From Leptospira sp. WS4.C2 (GTDB lineage: Bacteria; Spirochaetota; Leptospiria; Leptospirales; Leptospiraceae): a stretch of 64,000 nt of DNA. The DNA is taken from positions 868,001 through 932,000 of the forward strand of contig NZ_CP162139.1 in assembly GCF_040833985.1 (NCBI RefSeq), read 5' to 3'. Position 1 is the first letter of the stretch. The number at the start of each line of letters is the position of its first letter. Below, one piece after another: positions 25,838 to 33,753 of this stretch. The position numbers and the translations under genes are program-made. A model generated the notes under the pieces. That model was not told where the DNA came from. It did not search any database and saw only the letters and a list, made by a program, of their open reading frames with translations.

Positions 25838-25865
25838 AAGGCCAGCCGAAAGGTTGGCTTTTTTT
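25838..25865 (+). terminator. Terminator after 5S copy A (inside the insertion)
   Basis: GCCAGCC (25841-25847) pairs with GGTTGGC (25852-25858) around a GAAA loop, preceded by seven A and followed by seven T. It belongs to the 208-nt insertion and is absent from copy B, which uses the terminator in the shared flank. Confidence 0.85.
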
Positions 25866-25883
25866 ATGTACAAAATAAAAATC

Positions 25884-25906
25884 CCCATTGAGCGAACCCA
25901 ATAGTA
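25884..25906 (-). repeat. 23-nt inverted copy of an internal 5S segment
   Basis: This stretch is the exact reverse complement of 25772-25794 inside the 5S gene (the region with ATTGGGTTCGCTCAATGGG). It sits 70 nt after the 5S gene. RNA that read through the terminator could fold back on the 5S, so it may be a leftover from a rearrangement or an antisense pairing site. Confidence 0.8.
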
Positions 25907-26044
25907 GCGCTAGGAACCAATCGTTCGCGAAATGACAGACTTGCGACCCATAGGGAGCGAGGCTCGGACACTCGCGCGCGGAGCGGGAAGCGAGTGGGGT
26001 TGGAAGTAGGACATTGCCGGGTTAGCATTTATAATCCATATGAG

Positions 26045-26072
26045 AGCGTTCACGAAAGTGAGCGCTTTTTTT
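26045..26072 (+). terminator. Terminator in the shared 5S flank, copy A
   Basis: AGCGTTCAC (26045-26053) pairs with GTGAGCGCT (26058-26066) around GAAA, with one G-T pair, and seven T from 26066. The same element follows 5S copy B. Confidence 0.8.
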
Positions 26073-26107
26073 ATTTGTGGGCGCTCTGTGTGAGCCGGCT
26101 AATGTCC

Positions 26108-26150
26108 GCGACTTTTGGCTACGCTTCGCTGCTACGCCCGCCAAAGTCGC
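26108..26150. repeat. GC-rich imperfect palindrome, copy A
   Basis: GCGACTTT at 26108-26115 and AAAGTCGC at 26143-26150 close a long hairpin that is markedly richer in G and C than the surroundings. An identical element lies at 33711-33753. It looks like a small interspersed palindromic element. Confidence 0.6.
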
Positions 26151-26345
26151 CTGCTCGCTCCTATTGTCGCTGCGCAGCTTTGCCGGTTTGAAATTAATTC
26201 CTTTTTATAATAAATAAATTCTTTGATCGCAAATTTATAAGTAAAACTAGATCCATTCGTTTGAGAAATGGGTGAGGCTTCCGAAAGAAGCTGAAGCCTG
26301 CGTTAGATTTTTATAAAGAATCTATATCTGAACAAAATTTCTAAT

Positions 26346-26825
26346 TCACTCATTTTCAAGAATGTCTGTCGCTGTTTGACTTCCCATTTGTTCTGCGAGT
26401 CCAATCAGAATTCCTTCAACACCACGAATGTAACAGAGCCGATAGATATTCTGAAAATTAACGACTTCACCAACAAGTTCAGCACTAAACTTTGTTAGTC
26501 GAGATAACAATTCGTCAAGGTTGTCCACTCGGAACATGATCCGAAGATAACCCAGAGAGTTCACAGGGGCGGTTCTGTGGTCCGCTATTGTCTTAGGGGA
26601 GAGAAATTTTGAAAGTTCCAGCCGGGTGTGACCATCGGGAGTCACCATCATCGCAATCTCCACTTTTTGGTTGCCGAGTCCCGTAACTCGTCCAGCCCAT
26701 TCTCCTTCCACCACCATACGGCCTTCTAATGTCAGCCCTATCTCTTCGAAAAACGAAATTGTCGAATCGAGGGATTCAACTACGATTCCGACATTGTGCA
26801 TTTCCAATAATTTACTTTTTGCCAT
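26346..26825 (-). CDS. VOC-family (glyoxalase/bleomycin-resistance fold) protein
   Basis: 159 residues. The paired beta-alpha-beta-beta-beta modules of the vicinal oxygen chelate fold are visible: MHNVGIVVESLDSTISFFEEIGLTLEGR at the N terminus, and LGYLRIMFRVDNLDELLSRL followed by RLCYIRGVEGILIGLAEQM in the second half. A metal ligand His is in MHNVGIV, and Glu is in GILIGLAE. Members act as glyoxalases, dioxygenases or drug-binding proteins; the substrate here cannot be assigned. It has a good ribosome site (AGAAGG). It is the last gene of the minus-strand unit TetR - 56-residue ORF - VOC within the 5S-flanked segment. Confidence 0.8.
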   Translation of the reverse strand: MAKSKLLEMHNVGIVVESLDSTISFFEEIGLTLEGRMVVEGEWAGRVTGLGNQKVEIAMMVTPDGHTRLELSKFLSPKTIADHRTAPVNSLGYLRIMFRVDNLDELLSRLTKFSAELVGEVVNFQNIYRLCYIRGVEGILIGLAEQMGSQTATDILENE

Positions 26826-26836
26826 GACCTTCTTTT

Positions 26837-27007
26837 CTAATGAAGTTGCATTTGATCAAGATGATTTATTGGTTTTGTCGCTTTGGAATCTTTTTTTCCA
26901 GGTGCTTTAGAAATAGCATCTGGAATGGCAATTTCAAGTTTTGGTAAGGAAGGCATTAGAAAATAGGAACAACTCCTTCCTTGAACATAAACATCTTGGT
27001 TTTCCAT
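26837..27007 (-). CDS. Small ORF, 56 residues, between TetR and VOC genes
   Basis: An ATG at 27007 (MENQDVYVQG...) opens a 57-codon frame ending at TAG 26837-26839, fitting neatly between the TetR stop (27028) and the VOC start (26825). The product is hydrophilic, with two Pro-rich parts and a Lys-rich middle (KAPGKKDSKATK), no membrane segment and one Cys. The Shine-Dalgarno sequence is weak (GGGA, far upstream). An internal ATG (MPSLPKLEI) at 26956 is an alternative start. The snug fit in the unit supports a real gene; function unknown, and a remnant of a larger gene is also possible. Confidence 0.45.
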   Translation of the reverse strand: MENQDVYVQGRSCSYFLMPSLPKLEIAIPDAISKAPGKKDSKATKPINHLDQMQLH

Positions 27008-27027
27008 TTTCTGAGGTTCCCAGTTAT

Positions 27028-27657
27028 TTAACTCAGATCCACCGAAGAACTCACCGTGACCTTGAATAACTGATACACATCCATTCCCTCAGGGAGAACC
27101 AAATGGCCGTCAATGGCAAGAGAGGCAATCCCATGAACAATCGCCCAAGCACCAAGGGCTTTGGCATGTGCTAACTCTTTACTGCCGCGTTCACCGGCAA
27201 AGGCAGCATAGAGTAGTCGAAAGGGGCGCTCGGAACTCATCCATATTTCTTTGTTAGTTGCTTCCTTTGCCGTTTTTTTATCTAATTCAATTTGGTTTAA
27301 CATCAGGCGGTAAAGGTTAGGATGTTTCATTGCAAAACGAAGGTATTCCACACCGTAATGATAAGCGAGAGAACGACCGCGGGCTTTTGGATTTTCCTTC
27401 TGTGCGACAAGCATATTGTCTGCCAACTCGTTATAACCAGAAGCTGCCACAGCTTGGAGTAGTTCCTGTTTTCCTTTAAAATGAGCATAAGGTGCCATAT
27501 GGGTCACACCAATCGCAGAAGCAATGGAACGAAGAGAGAGGGCTTCCGTTCCTTGGTTTTGTAATAGGGTGCGTGCGGCAGCTATGAGTGCGGGGCGAAG
27601 GTCCCCATGATGGTAGGAACTGGTCACTTTGTCCTGACTTTGTTTCTTCTTGGCCAT
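27028..27657 (-). CDS. TetR-family regulator of the 5S-flanked redox module
   Basis: 209 residues. The N-terminal TetR helix-turn-helix begins with YHHGDLRPALIAAARTLLQ, continues LSLRSIASAIGVTHMAPYAHF and ends in KGKQELLQAVAASG. The C-terminal part (about 95-205) looks like the WHG/TetR_C ligand domain. It is divergent from the CrtI-like flavoprotein gene. A perfect 23-bp palindrome lies in the shared 127-nt region and is the likely operator, so it probably represses both itself and the redox genes until an unknown ligand binds. The start is the ATG at 27657, preceded by AGG-rich sequence. Confidence 0.9.
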   Translation of the reverse strand: MAKKKQSQDKVTSSYHHGDLRPALIAAARTLLQNQGTEALSLRSIASAIGVTHMAPYAHFKGKQELLQAVAASGYNELADNMLVAQKENPKARGRSLAYHYGVEYLRFAMKHPNLYRLMLNQIELDKKTAKEATNKEIWMSSERPFRLLYAAFAGERGSKELAHAKALGAWAIVHGIASLAIDGHLVLPEGMDVYQLFKVTVSSSVDLS

Positions 27658-27724
27658 TACAACCTATAAGACCTGCTTAGCAAACTGGTAAAGCCTTTTC
27701 GAAAGAGGTAGAAAAAAGTAATTG

Positions 27725-27747
27725 CAATCTTTACAGTGTAAAGATTG
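27725..27747. promoter_or_regulatory. 23-bp palindromic operator
   Basis: CAATCTTTACA and its exact complement are separated by a single G, midway between the divergent TetR gene (starts 27657, minus) and the CrtI-like gene (starts 27785, plus). Length and perfect symmetry are typical of a TetR-family operator. Confidence 0.8.
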
Positions 27748-27784
27748 GCTGGATTTGAAAGGGATTCCTCTTTAGGAGAACAGA

Positions 27785-29314
27785 ATGTCTCACTATGATA
27801 CAGTAGTCATTGGTGCCGGTAACGCAGGTTTGATGGCGGCGACTCGATTACAACGCGAAGGTTCAAAAACTTTATTATTGGAAAGGCATAATGTTCCTGG
27901 GGGATGTGCTACCTCCTTTGTGCGAGGGGATTTTGAATTTGAAGTTGCTCTCCACCAACTCAGTGGTGTGGGAACAGAATCGAGTCCTTTTATCATGCGT
28001 CGTATTTTTGAGGAGCTTGGTGTTCTAACTAAGATCGAACTCGTAAAAGAAGAAGAACTATATCGGATCATTATGCCGGGTAGGTTAGATGTTACCTTAC
28101 CTGCCGACTGGAACGAACTACAGCACCATCTGAAAAATCTTTTTCCTGAGGAAGAGGATCCGATCAATCGATTTTTTACACTCAGTGAAGCCGTGGTCAA
28201 TGAGTATTATTTTGTTTTACCTCGAGTTCGGCTAACAAACGATGAAGAAAAACTCCGAACCAAATGTCCTAATTTTACAGCTTATGGTCTTCGTTCCACA
28301 AGTGAAGTTCTGAACGAGTTTTTTTCAAATGAAGATTTAATTAATGTCATAACACCATATTGGAGTTATGTGGGAATCCCTACAGCAGAATTGGTTTTTG
28401 CTGAATTTATCGGGATGTTATATTTTTACTGCGTTTATAAACCTTGGCATATTAAAGGTGGGTCTCAAATGCTTTCGAGTGCTCTTCTTTCTTCCTTTGA
28501 GGAGGCGGGAGGAGAGGTGCGGTTTCACTGTGCTGCAGAAAAAATATTCACAGAAAACGGTGCTGTCCGTGCCGTTCTATTGGAAACAGGAGAAACAGTA
28601 ACCTGTGATGCTGTTGTATCCAATGTTAGTCCTCTGATCACTTATCATGAAATGCTTGATCTGGAAACTCCTCCACCTTCTGTACTCCAGGATTTTAAAT
28701 CGCGAAGGATGGGTGTATCTGCCGTTTGTCTTTATCTCGGCTTAGATTGTTCTCCTGAAGAGCTCGGCATCACTACGGCATCTACCTTTGTGATGACAAC
28801 TTCCAATGCAGAAGTCACGGAAGACCGCATGTATACTCTCGATGCTCCGGATTGGGGTATGGTCACTTGTTATAATTTCATTGATGAGGAACTAGCACCA
28901 AAAGGAAAAGCAGTTGTCACCCTTGTTGCCTTACAGTATGGGGAGGCGTGGAAGGACATCCCTCCTGAAAAGTATATTTCCACAAAATATGAGTTTGGTG
29001 ATAAGCTCATTACGCTCGTGGAACAAGCCTATCCGAAGATTAGAAAACATATCGAAAAAGCAGAAGTTGCGACACCTATGACTATGATGCGTTATTTGAA
29101 TACACCAGGTGGAGCCATTTATGGATTCAAACAAACGTTACAAGATGGTTCTCTTATGCGTGAATCTCTTGATGCCATTGATGGACTTTACTCTGCAAGT
29201 AGTTGGACGAGTATGGGCGGATTCCAACCTACTTATTTGAATGGTTATAATACAGCACGGAAAATCATCAAACGAATGAAAACTCAGCGCAAAGCCGCAA
29301 AAACCTCTCACTAA
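27785..29314 (+). CDS. FAD-dependent phytoene desaturase/isomerase-like oxidoreductase
   Basis: 509 residues. The N terminus carries the FAD dinucleotide motif G10-A-G-N-A-G15 followed by ERHNVPGGCATSF, the hallmark of CrtI/CrtISO/retinol-saturase-type flavoproteins. The C terminus (LYSASSWTSMGGFQPTYLNGYNTARKI) is the second FAD-binding motif. Family members saturate, desaturate or isomerise polyenes such as carotenoids or retinoids. No carotenoid synthesis gene (crtB, crtE) lies nearby, so a carotenoid role is not shown. A good ribosome site (AGGAG) precedes the ATG. Its partner is the reductase 60 nt downstream, which could supply electrons. It is probably controlled by the divergent TetR protein. 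Confidence 0.85.
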   Translation: MSHYDTVVIGAGNAGLMAATRLQREGSKTLLLERHNVPGGCATSFVRGDFEFEVALHQLSGVGTESSPFIMRRIFEELGVLTKIELVKEEELYRIIMPGRLDVTLPADWNELQHHLKNLFPEEEDPINRFFTLSEAVVNEYYFVLPRVRLTNDEEKLRTKCPNFTAYGLRSTSEVLNEFFSNEDLINVITPYWSYVGIPTAELVFAEFIGMLYFYCVYKPWHIKGGSQMLSSALLSSFEEAGGEVRFHCAAEKIFTENGAVRAVLLETGETVTCDAVVSNVSPLITYHEMLDLETPPPSVLQDFKSRRMGVSAVCLYLGLDCSPEELGITTASTFVMTTSNAEVTEDRMYTLDAPDWGMVTCYNFIDEELAPKGKAVVTLVALQYGEAWKDIPPEKYISTKYEFGDKLITLVEQAYPKIRKHIEKAEVATPMTMMRYLNTPGGAIYGFKQTLQDGSLMRESLDAIDGLYSASSWTSMGGFQPTYLNGYNTARKIIKRMKTQRKAAKTSH

Positions 29315-29374
29315 AATCGCAAACAATGTGTTTTGTTAGAATGACGATCACCCATAAGGAAGGAAAATAAAAAC

Positions 29375-30556
29375 ATGTCAGGTAATCATCTAGAAGTAGA
29401 ATCAAACGTTTTCAATTCCGTTGTAGGATTTCGGGAAGCAGTGACTAAAAAAGGAGAAATGGAAAGTAATGGTAGTAACTTTCAGGAAGAGAAAGGAAAT
29501 GTCCGCAGAGCTATTGCTAGCCTTCATCCTAAAAGACTTCGTCTCCGAGTAAAAAACATTCGAACGGATACAGCATCTACTAAAACTTTAGAGATGGTTT
29601 CAGTGGATGGAAGAACCTTACCTCCATTTCAAGCAGGCCAGTATATTAATTTGTTTGTGTCTCTTTCTTGCGTTTCTACAGCACGACCATATTCTATTTC
29701 CTCTTCACCGACGGATCTGCGTTCCTATGAATTGACCATCAAACGAGCTGAAGGTGGGTTTGTGAGTCCTTATTTACTGGATGATGTAGAAATTGGACAA
29801 GAGTTTGAAAGCACAGGACCTATGGGTTCCTTTCATCATAATCCGTTATTTCATGGTCATGATTTAGTATTTCTTGCCGGCGGTTCTGGCATTGCCCCTG
29901 CCATGAGTATGTTAAAAGCGATTTTGGCCTCATCCGAACTGTTTCGGTTCCATATCATTTATTCCAATAGCCATGAAGGTGACGTTATCTTTATTGAGGA
30001 ACTGCGGAAACTTGCGGAGATTCACAAGAATTTTCTTTTGACTGAGTTTCTATCCCGTGAGTCCAGCCCGAATTTCAGGGGACACCGAGGAAGGATCACT
30101 CTTCCCATATTACGAGAGTTACTGCCTAAAGCGGCATTTAAAATGTACTATGTTTGCGGACCAACTCCCTTTAATGACAATTGTACAGCTTTACTTTCAG
30201 AGCTTGGCGTAAAATCGGGTAGAATTCTAATCGAAGGTAATGGGCCGCCGAAAACACCTGAGCGAATGCCTGCTTGGCCAAAGACCGTGAGTCCTGAAGA
30301 CGTGGTAACCATCAAGGTAGGAAACAATTCCTTCCCAGCGTTAGCGGGGGAACCACTTCTTAATAGTTTAGAGCGAAATGGTTTTTTTACTGAGAATGCC
30401 TGCCGTTCGGGAGAGTGTAGCCTTTGTCGTGTGAAATTAAAATCAGGAGAAGTATTTAGTCCTCCGGAAGCCAAAATTCGCAAGTCCGATCGTAAGTTTG
30501 GTTGGATTCATTCCTGCGTTGCCTTTCCATTGACGGATGTAGAAATACAGTTATAA
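29375..30556 (+). CDS. Ferredoxin-NAD(P)H reductase fused to a 2Fe-2S ferredoxin domain
   Basis: 393 residues in three parts. An FAD domain (about 50-160) has ARPYSISSSP as the flavin motif. An NAD(P) domain (about 165-280) contains FLAGGSGIAPAMSML and YYVCGPTPF. A plant-type 2Fe-2S ferredoxin domain (about 305-393) has the cluster cysteines in ACRSGECSLC and a fourth Cys in WIHSC. This is the arrangement of oxygenase and hydroxylase reductases that pass electrons from NAD(P)H to a partner. About 50 extra N-terminal residues are low in structure. The upstream flavoprotein is the only obvious partner in the unit. Confidence 0.9.
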   Translation: MSGNHLEVESNVFNSVVGFREAVTKKGEMESNGSNFQEEKGNVRRAIASLHPKRLRLRVKNIRTDTASTKTLEMVSVDGRTLPPFQAGQYINLFVSLSCVSTARPYSISSSPTDLRSYELTIKRAEGGFVSPYLLDDVEIGQEFESTGPMGSFHHNPLFHGHDLVFLAGGSGIAPAMSMLKAILASSELFRFHIIYSNSHEGDVIFIEELRKLAEIHKNFLLTEFLSRESSPNFRGHRGRITLPILRELLPKAAFKMYYVCGPTPFNDNCTALLSELGVKSGRILIEGNGPPKTPERMPAWPKTVSPEDVVTIKVGNNSFPALAGEPLLNSLERNGFFTENACRSGECSLCRVKLKSGEVFSPPEAKIRKSDRKFGWIHSCVAFPLTDVEIQL

Positions 30557-30738
30557 GGAAAAGTAAAAGAGAGACTAAAGCAATTAAGGGTTGACTTAGA
30601 GTTAAGTTAAGGCGGAAAGCTGGACGATGAGTCGATTCTGTATGAATTTTTAGTGGAAGTTATAGCGATTTAAAACTATTTTGGAGTAAGCCTGAGCTAT
30701 GTCTTTTGTTTTGGATTAAAAGGAAAAGAGGATAATTT

Positions 30739-32346
30739 ATGAAGAAATTTTTTTTTATATCGGAACATATGTATTATCAATTTTTAAATAAAATAAATAG
30801 GGGGCTATTTAAGAAAAAGTTAATTTTGCTGATTCTCTTTTTGATAATTCTTCCCAATATTTTAAACAATCATCCTACAAGAGATATTCATTTTTACGAT
30901 GAGACTTTTTATTTGGAGAGTGCGGAACAACTAGAAGGATTTCAAGATGCTTCGGCATACTCTCTCTTTTATAAAATACTGTCCAAAATTTGGAAAAATC
31001 CCGTCGATCGCTATTTTTCAAATTATTTACTCTTAGTATTTGGGTTCTGTTTTGTATTCATCTCAATTGCAAAAAATAATAAAGATTTAATTATTTATTC
31101 TATTTTTCTATCTTTGATCGTTACAAGCGAACTGATAGTATCTGCATTACCCTTTATCACCATTTTTTCATCTATATTGATTGTTTGGCTCATTCATTCT
31201 TTTTTCAATCGACAGTTATCTTTATTTGTTTTTTTGATTTTTGTATTAGCTTATACTCGAGTTGAATACTATGTTCTTTTTCTAAGTAGTATTTTATTTA
31301 TTTTGCCAATTACCCTAAATAACCGAAGGAGAAATTATAAAAAATGGATACCTTTATTGGTATACTTACTAGGGTTTCTAATTGCAATTGCGAATAATCC
31401 ATCCACACAAGATAGAGCATTTATTGCATTTTGTCAGCACTATGCATATTCAAAATTTCAGAGAGGATTATATTTTGACGATCCTTGGACTACTTGTGAT
31501 GGGTTAGTTTCGCAAGATTTTGGATCAGCAGGTAGTATGTATGCGGTGCTAACAGGGAATATCCACGCATTGTCTGAACATATTTATGTGAATATCAGAT
31601 TTTTTTTTGAAACTTTTGGGAAACATTTAAATATACCACAAGGCGTTGTTCTTCTTTTTTTTATCATCATAATTTCTTTAGAGATTCTTCGGATGGTCAG
31701 AAATTTAAGATTACGTCGTAATTTTCCATCTCTCAGATCAATCTTTTTATTTGTGCTATTAGTCTTTTCTTCGATTGGAACTGTATTATATTATCCTAGA
31801 GACCATTATTTACTTCAGATCTCAGTCGTTTTGGTTTTTTTTATAAGAAGGGGTGCTCAATACTTAGAAAGTAGAAAAGTAAAGAAGTATATTATAAATC
31901 AAAAAATTCATTTATATTGTTTGGGATTTGTAACTGTTGTCTTTTTGTTGGGATTGTTTCTAAAAAATCAAAAGAAAATGATACTTTCTGCTTTTGGAGA
32001 GGATTGTAGCAATGTTAGGCTAATCGAAACACTGAAATATTTAAAACTCCCGAAATATAATGTTCTGAGTCCAGAAGGAGGATTTTGTATTTATCTTGGG
32101 AATGTTGATTGTAAAGTGCTTTTGCCCTATGAGAAAAAATCTGGTTTTCAAAACTTTATTTCCAAAAGTGAGGTGAACGTTATACTTATGAATGACTACT
32201 ATCAGAAAAATGAACTTTATCGTGACGATATCGAATTCCAGATTTTTTTAAAGAATCAGTATTTCGTAAATACTGAAACGAAATTTGAAAAACTAGAAAC
32301 ATATACTTGTCCATCACGTGTAATACTAGTAAAAATAAACAAATGA
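30739..32346 (+). CDS. Polytopic membrane protein, GT-C glycosyltransferase-like
   Basis: 535 residues, about eleven membrane helices (first near 28-45, then 85-110, 112-140, 145-165, 170-190 and so on) and a soluble C-terminal part of about 110 residues. After the first helix the loop contains HFYDETFYLES, resembling the acidic DExxY-type motif in the first periplasmic loop of GT-C transferases (PMT/ArnT type), which use lipid-linked sugars. The coding sequence is noticeably more AT-rich than its neighbours, with many AAA, TTT and ATT codons, suggesting recent acquisition. A good ribosome site (AGAGGA) precedes the ATG. The match is to fold only; donor and acceptor are unknown. Confidence 0.6.
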   Translation: MKKFFFISEHMYYQFLNKINRGLFKKKLILLILFLIILPNILNNHPTRDIHFYDETFYLESAEQLEGFQDASAYSLFYKILSKIWKNPVDRYFSNYLLLVFGFCFVFISIAKNNKDLIIYSIFLSLIVTSELIVSALPFITIFSSILIVWLIHSFFNRQLSLFVFLIFVLAYTRVEYYVLFLSSILFILPITLNNRRRNYKKWIPLLVYLLGFLIAIANNPSTQDRAFIAFCQHYAYSKFQRGLYFDDPWTTCDGLVSQDFGSAGSMYAVLTGNIHALSEHIYVNIRFFFETFGKHLNIPQGVVLLFFIIIISLEILRMVRNLRLRRNFPSLRSIFLFVLLVFSSIGTVLYYPRDHYLLQISVVLVFFIRRGAQYLESRKVKKYIINQKIHLYCLGFVTVVFLLGLFLKNQKKMILSAFGEDCSNVRLIETLKYLKLPKYNVLSPEGGFCIYLGNVDCKVLLPYEKKSGFQNFISKSEVNVILMNDYYQKNELYRDDIEFQIFLKNQYFVNTETKFEKLETYTCPSRVILVKINK

Positions 32347-32504
32347 TTCGGAAATAACAATTTTATTCTTGAGACTCCTGAGTTCTTTGAAATCTTTTCA
32401 GGGTTTTGGACAAAGATAGCTTTAAAAAAGAACAATTAGATTATAAATTTTCCTTGAGTCAGCCCTCTGTCACTTGTTATTGGATGATAGAGGTAATTCA
32501 AATA

Positions 32505-33452
32505 ATGAAACGTAATCTCGTTTTTTTTCTGATGGTCATATCCTTATTTACAGGCTCAGTTTTTGCACAGGGCAAAGTAGATGGAAACACAGTAAGATTG
32601 AAAGGTGCTTTATTTTACGGTAGCCTTCGCCCTGACTTGGAAAAGAGAAATTTTTATAGCGACATTGTGGGTTTGGAATACAACCAAGATTGGCAAAACA
32701 ACCGAGCAATGACTCTTATTAATGATTTAGGTTTTGATTACTTTCATTCCGTAAATGCTGGGATTTTAAGTAATATCTTTTTAGGTTTACATCTAAATCG
32801 ATTCGGCCGTGGTTATGAATGGAATTCTTATTATGCCAATGGATTGGGAATCAAGGAAGCGGACTATCGTTTGCTTTACTCGGACATCAATCTCGGTATT
32901 ACGCTTTCCCCCGTTTCTAACTTCAGAATCTTACCTAAATATGTAATACGTAGTATGGGTCAGTCTTTGGATGGAAGTTATTTGGGTCTAGGTGGGCCAA
33001 GTTATTTTGGGCAAGATACAAAATTAGCAACAGGAACGTCAGGTCTTCTTGGGGTAGGTTTTGAATTTGATTTGAATGACCGCGCTACTCTTTATGCGGA
33101 CTTTCTTCTTTTTGGTCCCTTCCTTCTCAATTCAACAGGTTCTTACAATTCAGAACAGTTCAAAATCTATAACAGTGGCATCGTGTTTAATTATGCTAAT
33201 GGTGGTTATACTTTCTACTCGGAGAAGATAAGTTTTGGAGGAAGCATTGTCGTTGTCCCTAAACTTCGGTTGTTTGCCAGTTTTGAAAACGAAAGGATGA
33301 CAGCTAAGTCTCAAAGTCCGATAGCATTTAGTGTGAGCGAAAACGGAATCGATCGGATTGGCACTCTAATGGAATTTGTATCTGCCACTGCCGACCATAC
33401 AATCCTTGTTTCCGGATTAAAATTTGGTGTGACTTACGATTTAAATATGTAA
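32505..33452 (+). CDS. Outer-membrane beta-barrel-like protein
   Basis: 315 residues from the ATG at 32505, chosen because a clean signal peptide follows (MKRNLVFFLMVISLFTGSVFAQ, cleavage after AFA- or VFA-type site near 21). In-frame codons continue back to 32406 but look non-coding. The mature protein alternates hydrophobic and polar residues, with many Tyr, Phe and Gly (for example LRPDLEKRNFYSDIVGLEY, ASFENERMTAK), and ends in a strand with terminal aromatic/hydrophobic residues (FGVTYDLNM), all typical of outer-membrane barrels. No specific porin family is recognised. It is the last gene before 5S copy B. Confidence 0.65.
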   Translation: MKRNLVFFLMVISLFTGSVFAQGKVDGNTVRLKGALFYGSLRPDLEKRNFYSDIVGLEYNQDWQNNRAMTLINDLGFDYFHSVNAGILSNIFLGLHLNRFGRGYEWNSYYANGLGIKEADYRLLYSDINLGITLSPVSNFRILPKYVIRSMGQSLDGSYLGLGGPSYFGQDTKLATGTSGLLGVGFEFDLNDRATLYADFLLFGPFLLNSTGSYNSEQFKIYNSGIVFNYANGGYTFYSEKISFGGSIVVVPKLRLFASFENERMTAKSQSPIAFSVSENGIDRIGTLMEFVSATADHTILVSGLKFGVTYDLNM

Positions 33453-33507
33453 ATTTTCTTCTAAATGTACTTGCAAATCCGGTGCACCTAGAAGTAATGG
33501 TAATTAC

Positions 33508-33625
33508 TCCTGGTGATTATGGAGAGAAGGCCATACCCGTTCCCATTCCGAACACGGAAGTCAAGCTTCTCATCGCCGATGGTACTATTGGGTTCGCTCA
33601 ATGGGAGAGTAGGACATTGCCGGGT
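33508..33625 (+). rRNA. rrf: 5S ribosomal RNA, copy B
   Basis: Identical by eye to copy A at 25697-25814, with the same helix I (CCTGG at 33509-33513, CCGGG at 33620-33624). TTGCAA 37 nt upstream is the likely -35 element. It runs directly into the shared 3' flank without the insertion seen in copy A, so this copy probably shows the ancestral arrangement. No 16S or 23S gene is adjacent. Confidence 0.95.
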
Positions 33626-33647
33626 TAGCATTTATAATCCATACGAG

Positions 33648-33675
33648 AGCGTTCACGAAAGTGAGCGCTTTTTTT
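33648..33675 (+). terminator. Terminator after 5S copy B
   Basis: The same hairpin as at 26045-26072 (AGCGTTCAC / GTGAGCGCT, GAAA loop), followed by seven T. It starts 22 nt after the 5S 3' end. Confidence 0.85.
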
Positions 33676-33710
33676 ATTTGTGGGCACTCTGTGTGAGCCG
33701 GCTAATGTCC

Positions 33711-33753
33711 GCGACTTTTGGCTACGCTTCGCTGCTACGCCCGCCAAAGTCGC
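33711..33753. repeat. GC-rich imperfect palindrome, copy B
   Basis: Identical to the element at 26108-26150, closed by GCGACTTT and AAAGTCGC arms, and much more GC-rich than the surrounding DNA. Confidence 0.6.

Larger units (their letters stand above)
26005..26291 (+). repeat. 5S 3'-flank direct repeat, copy A
   Basis: About 287 nt starting with the last nucleotides of 5S (AGTAGGACATTGCCGGG) and running through a terminator and a GC-rich hairpin. It matches 33608-33894 with only about five differences by eye. In copy A it is separated from the full 5S gene by the 208-nt insertion. The rest of the gap 25815-26345 holds no gene that I can support. Confidence 0.9.

Noticed and set aside
25994..26191. 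Open frame in the 5S flank, and its counterpart at 33513-33794
   Set aside because: Both read through 5S rRNA sequence, a terminator and a GC-rich palindrome and give the same odd peptide. They are products of the duplicated RNA gene flank, not protein genes.
28829..29326. Minus-strand frames inside the CrtI-like gene
   Set aside because: They are short shadows; the plus-strand gene is well supported by family motifs over its whole length.
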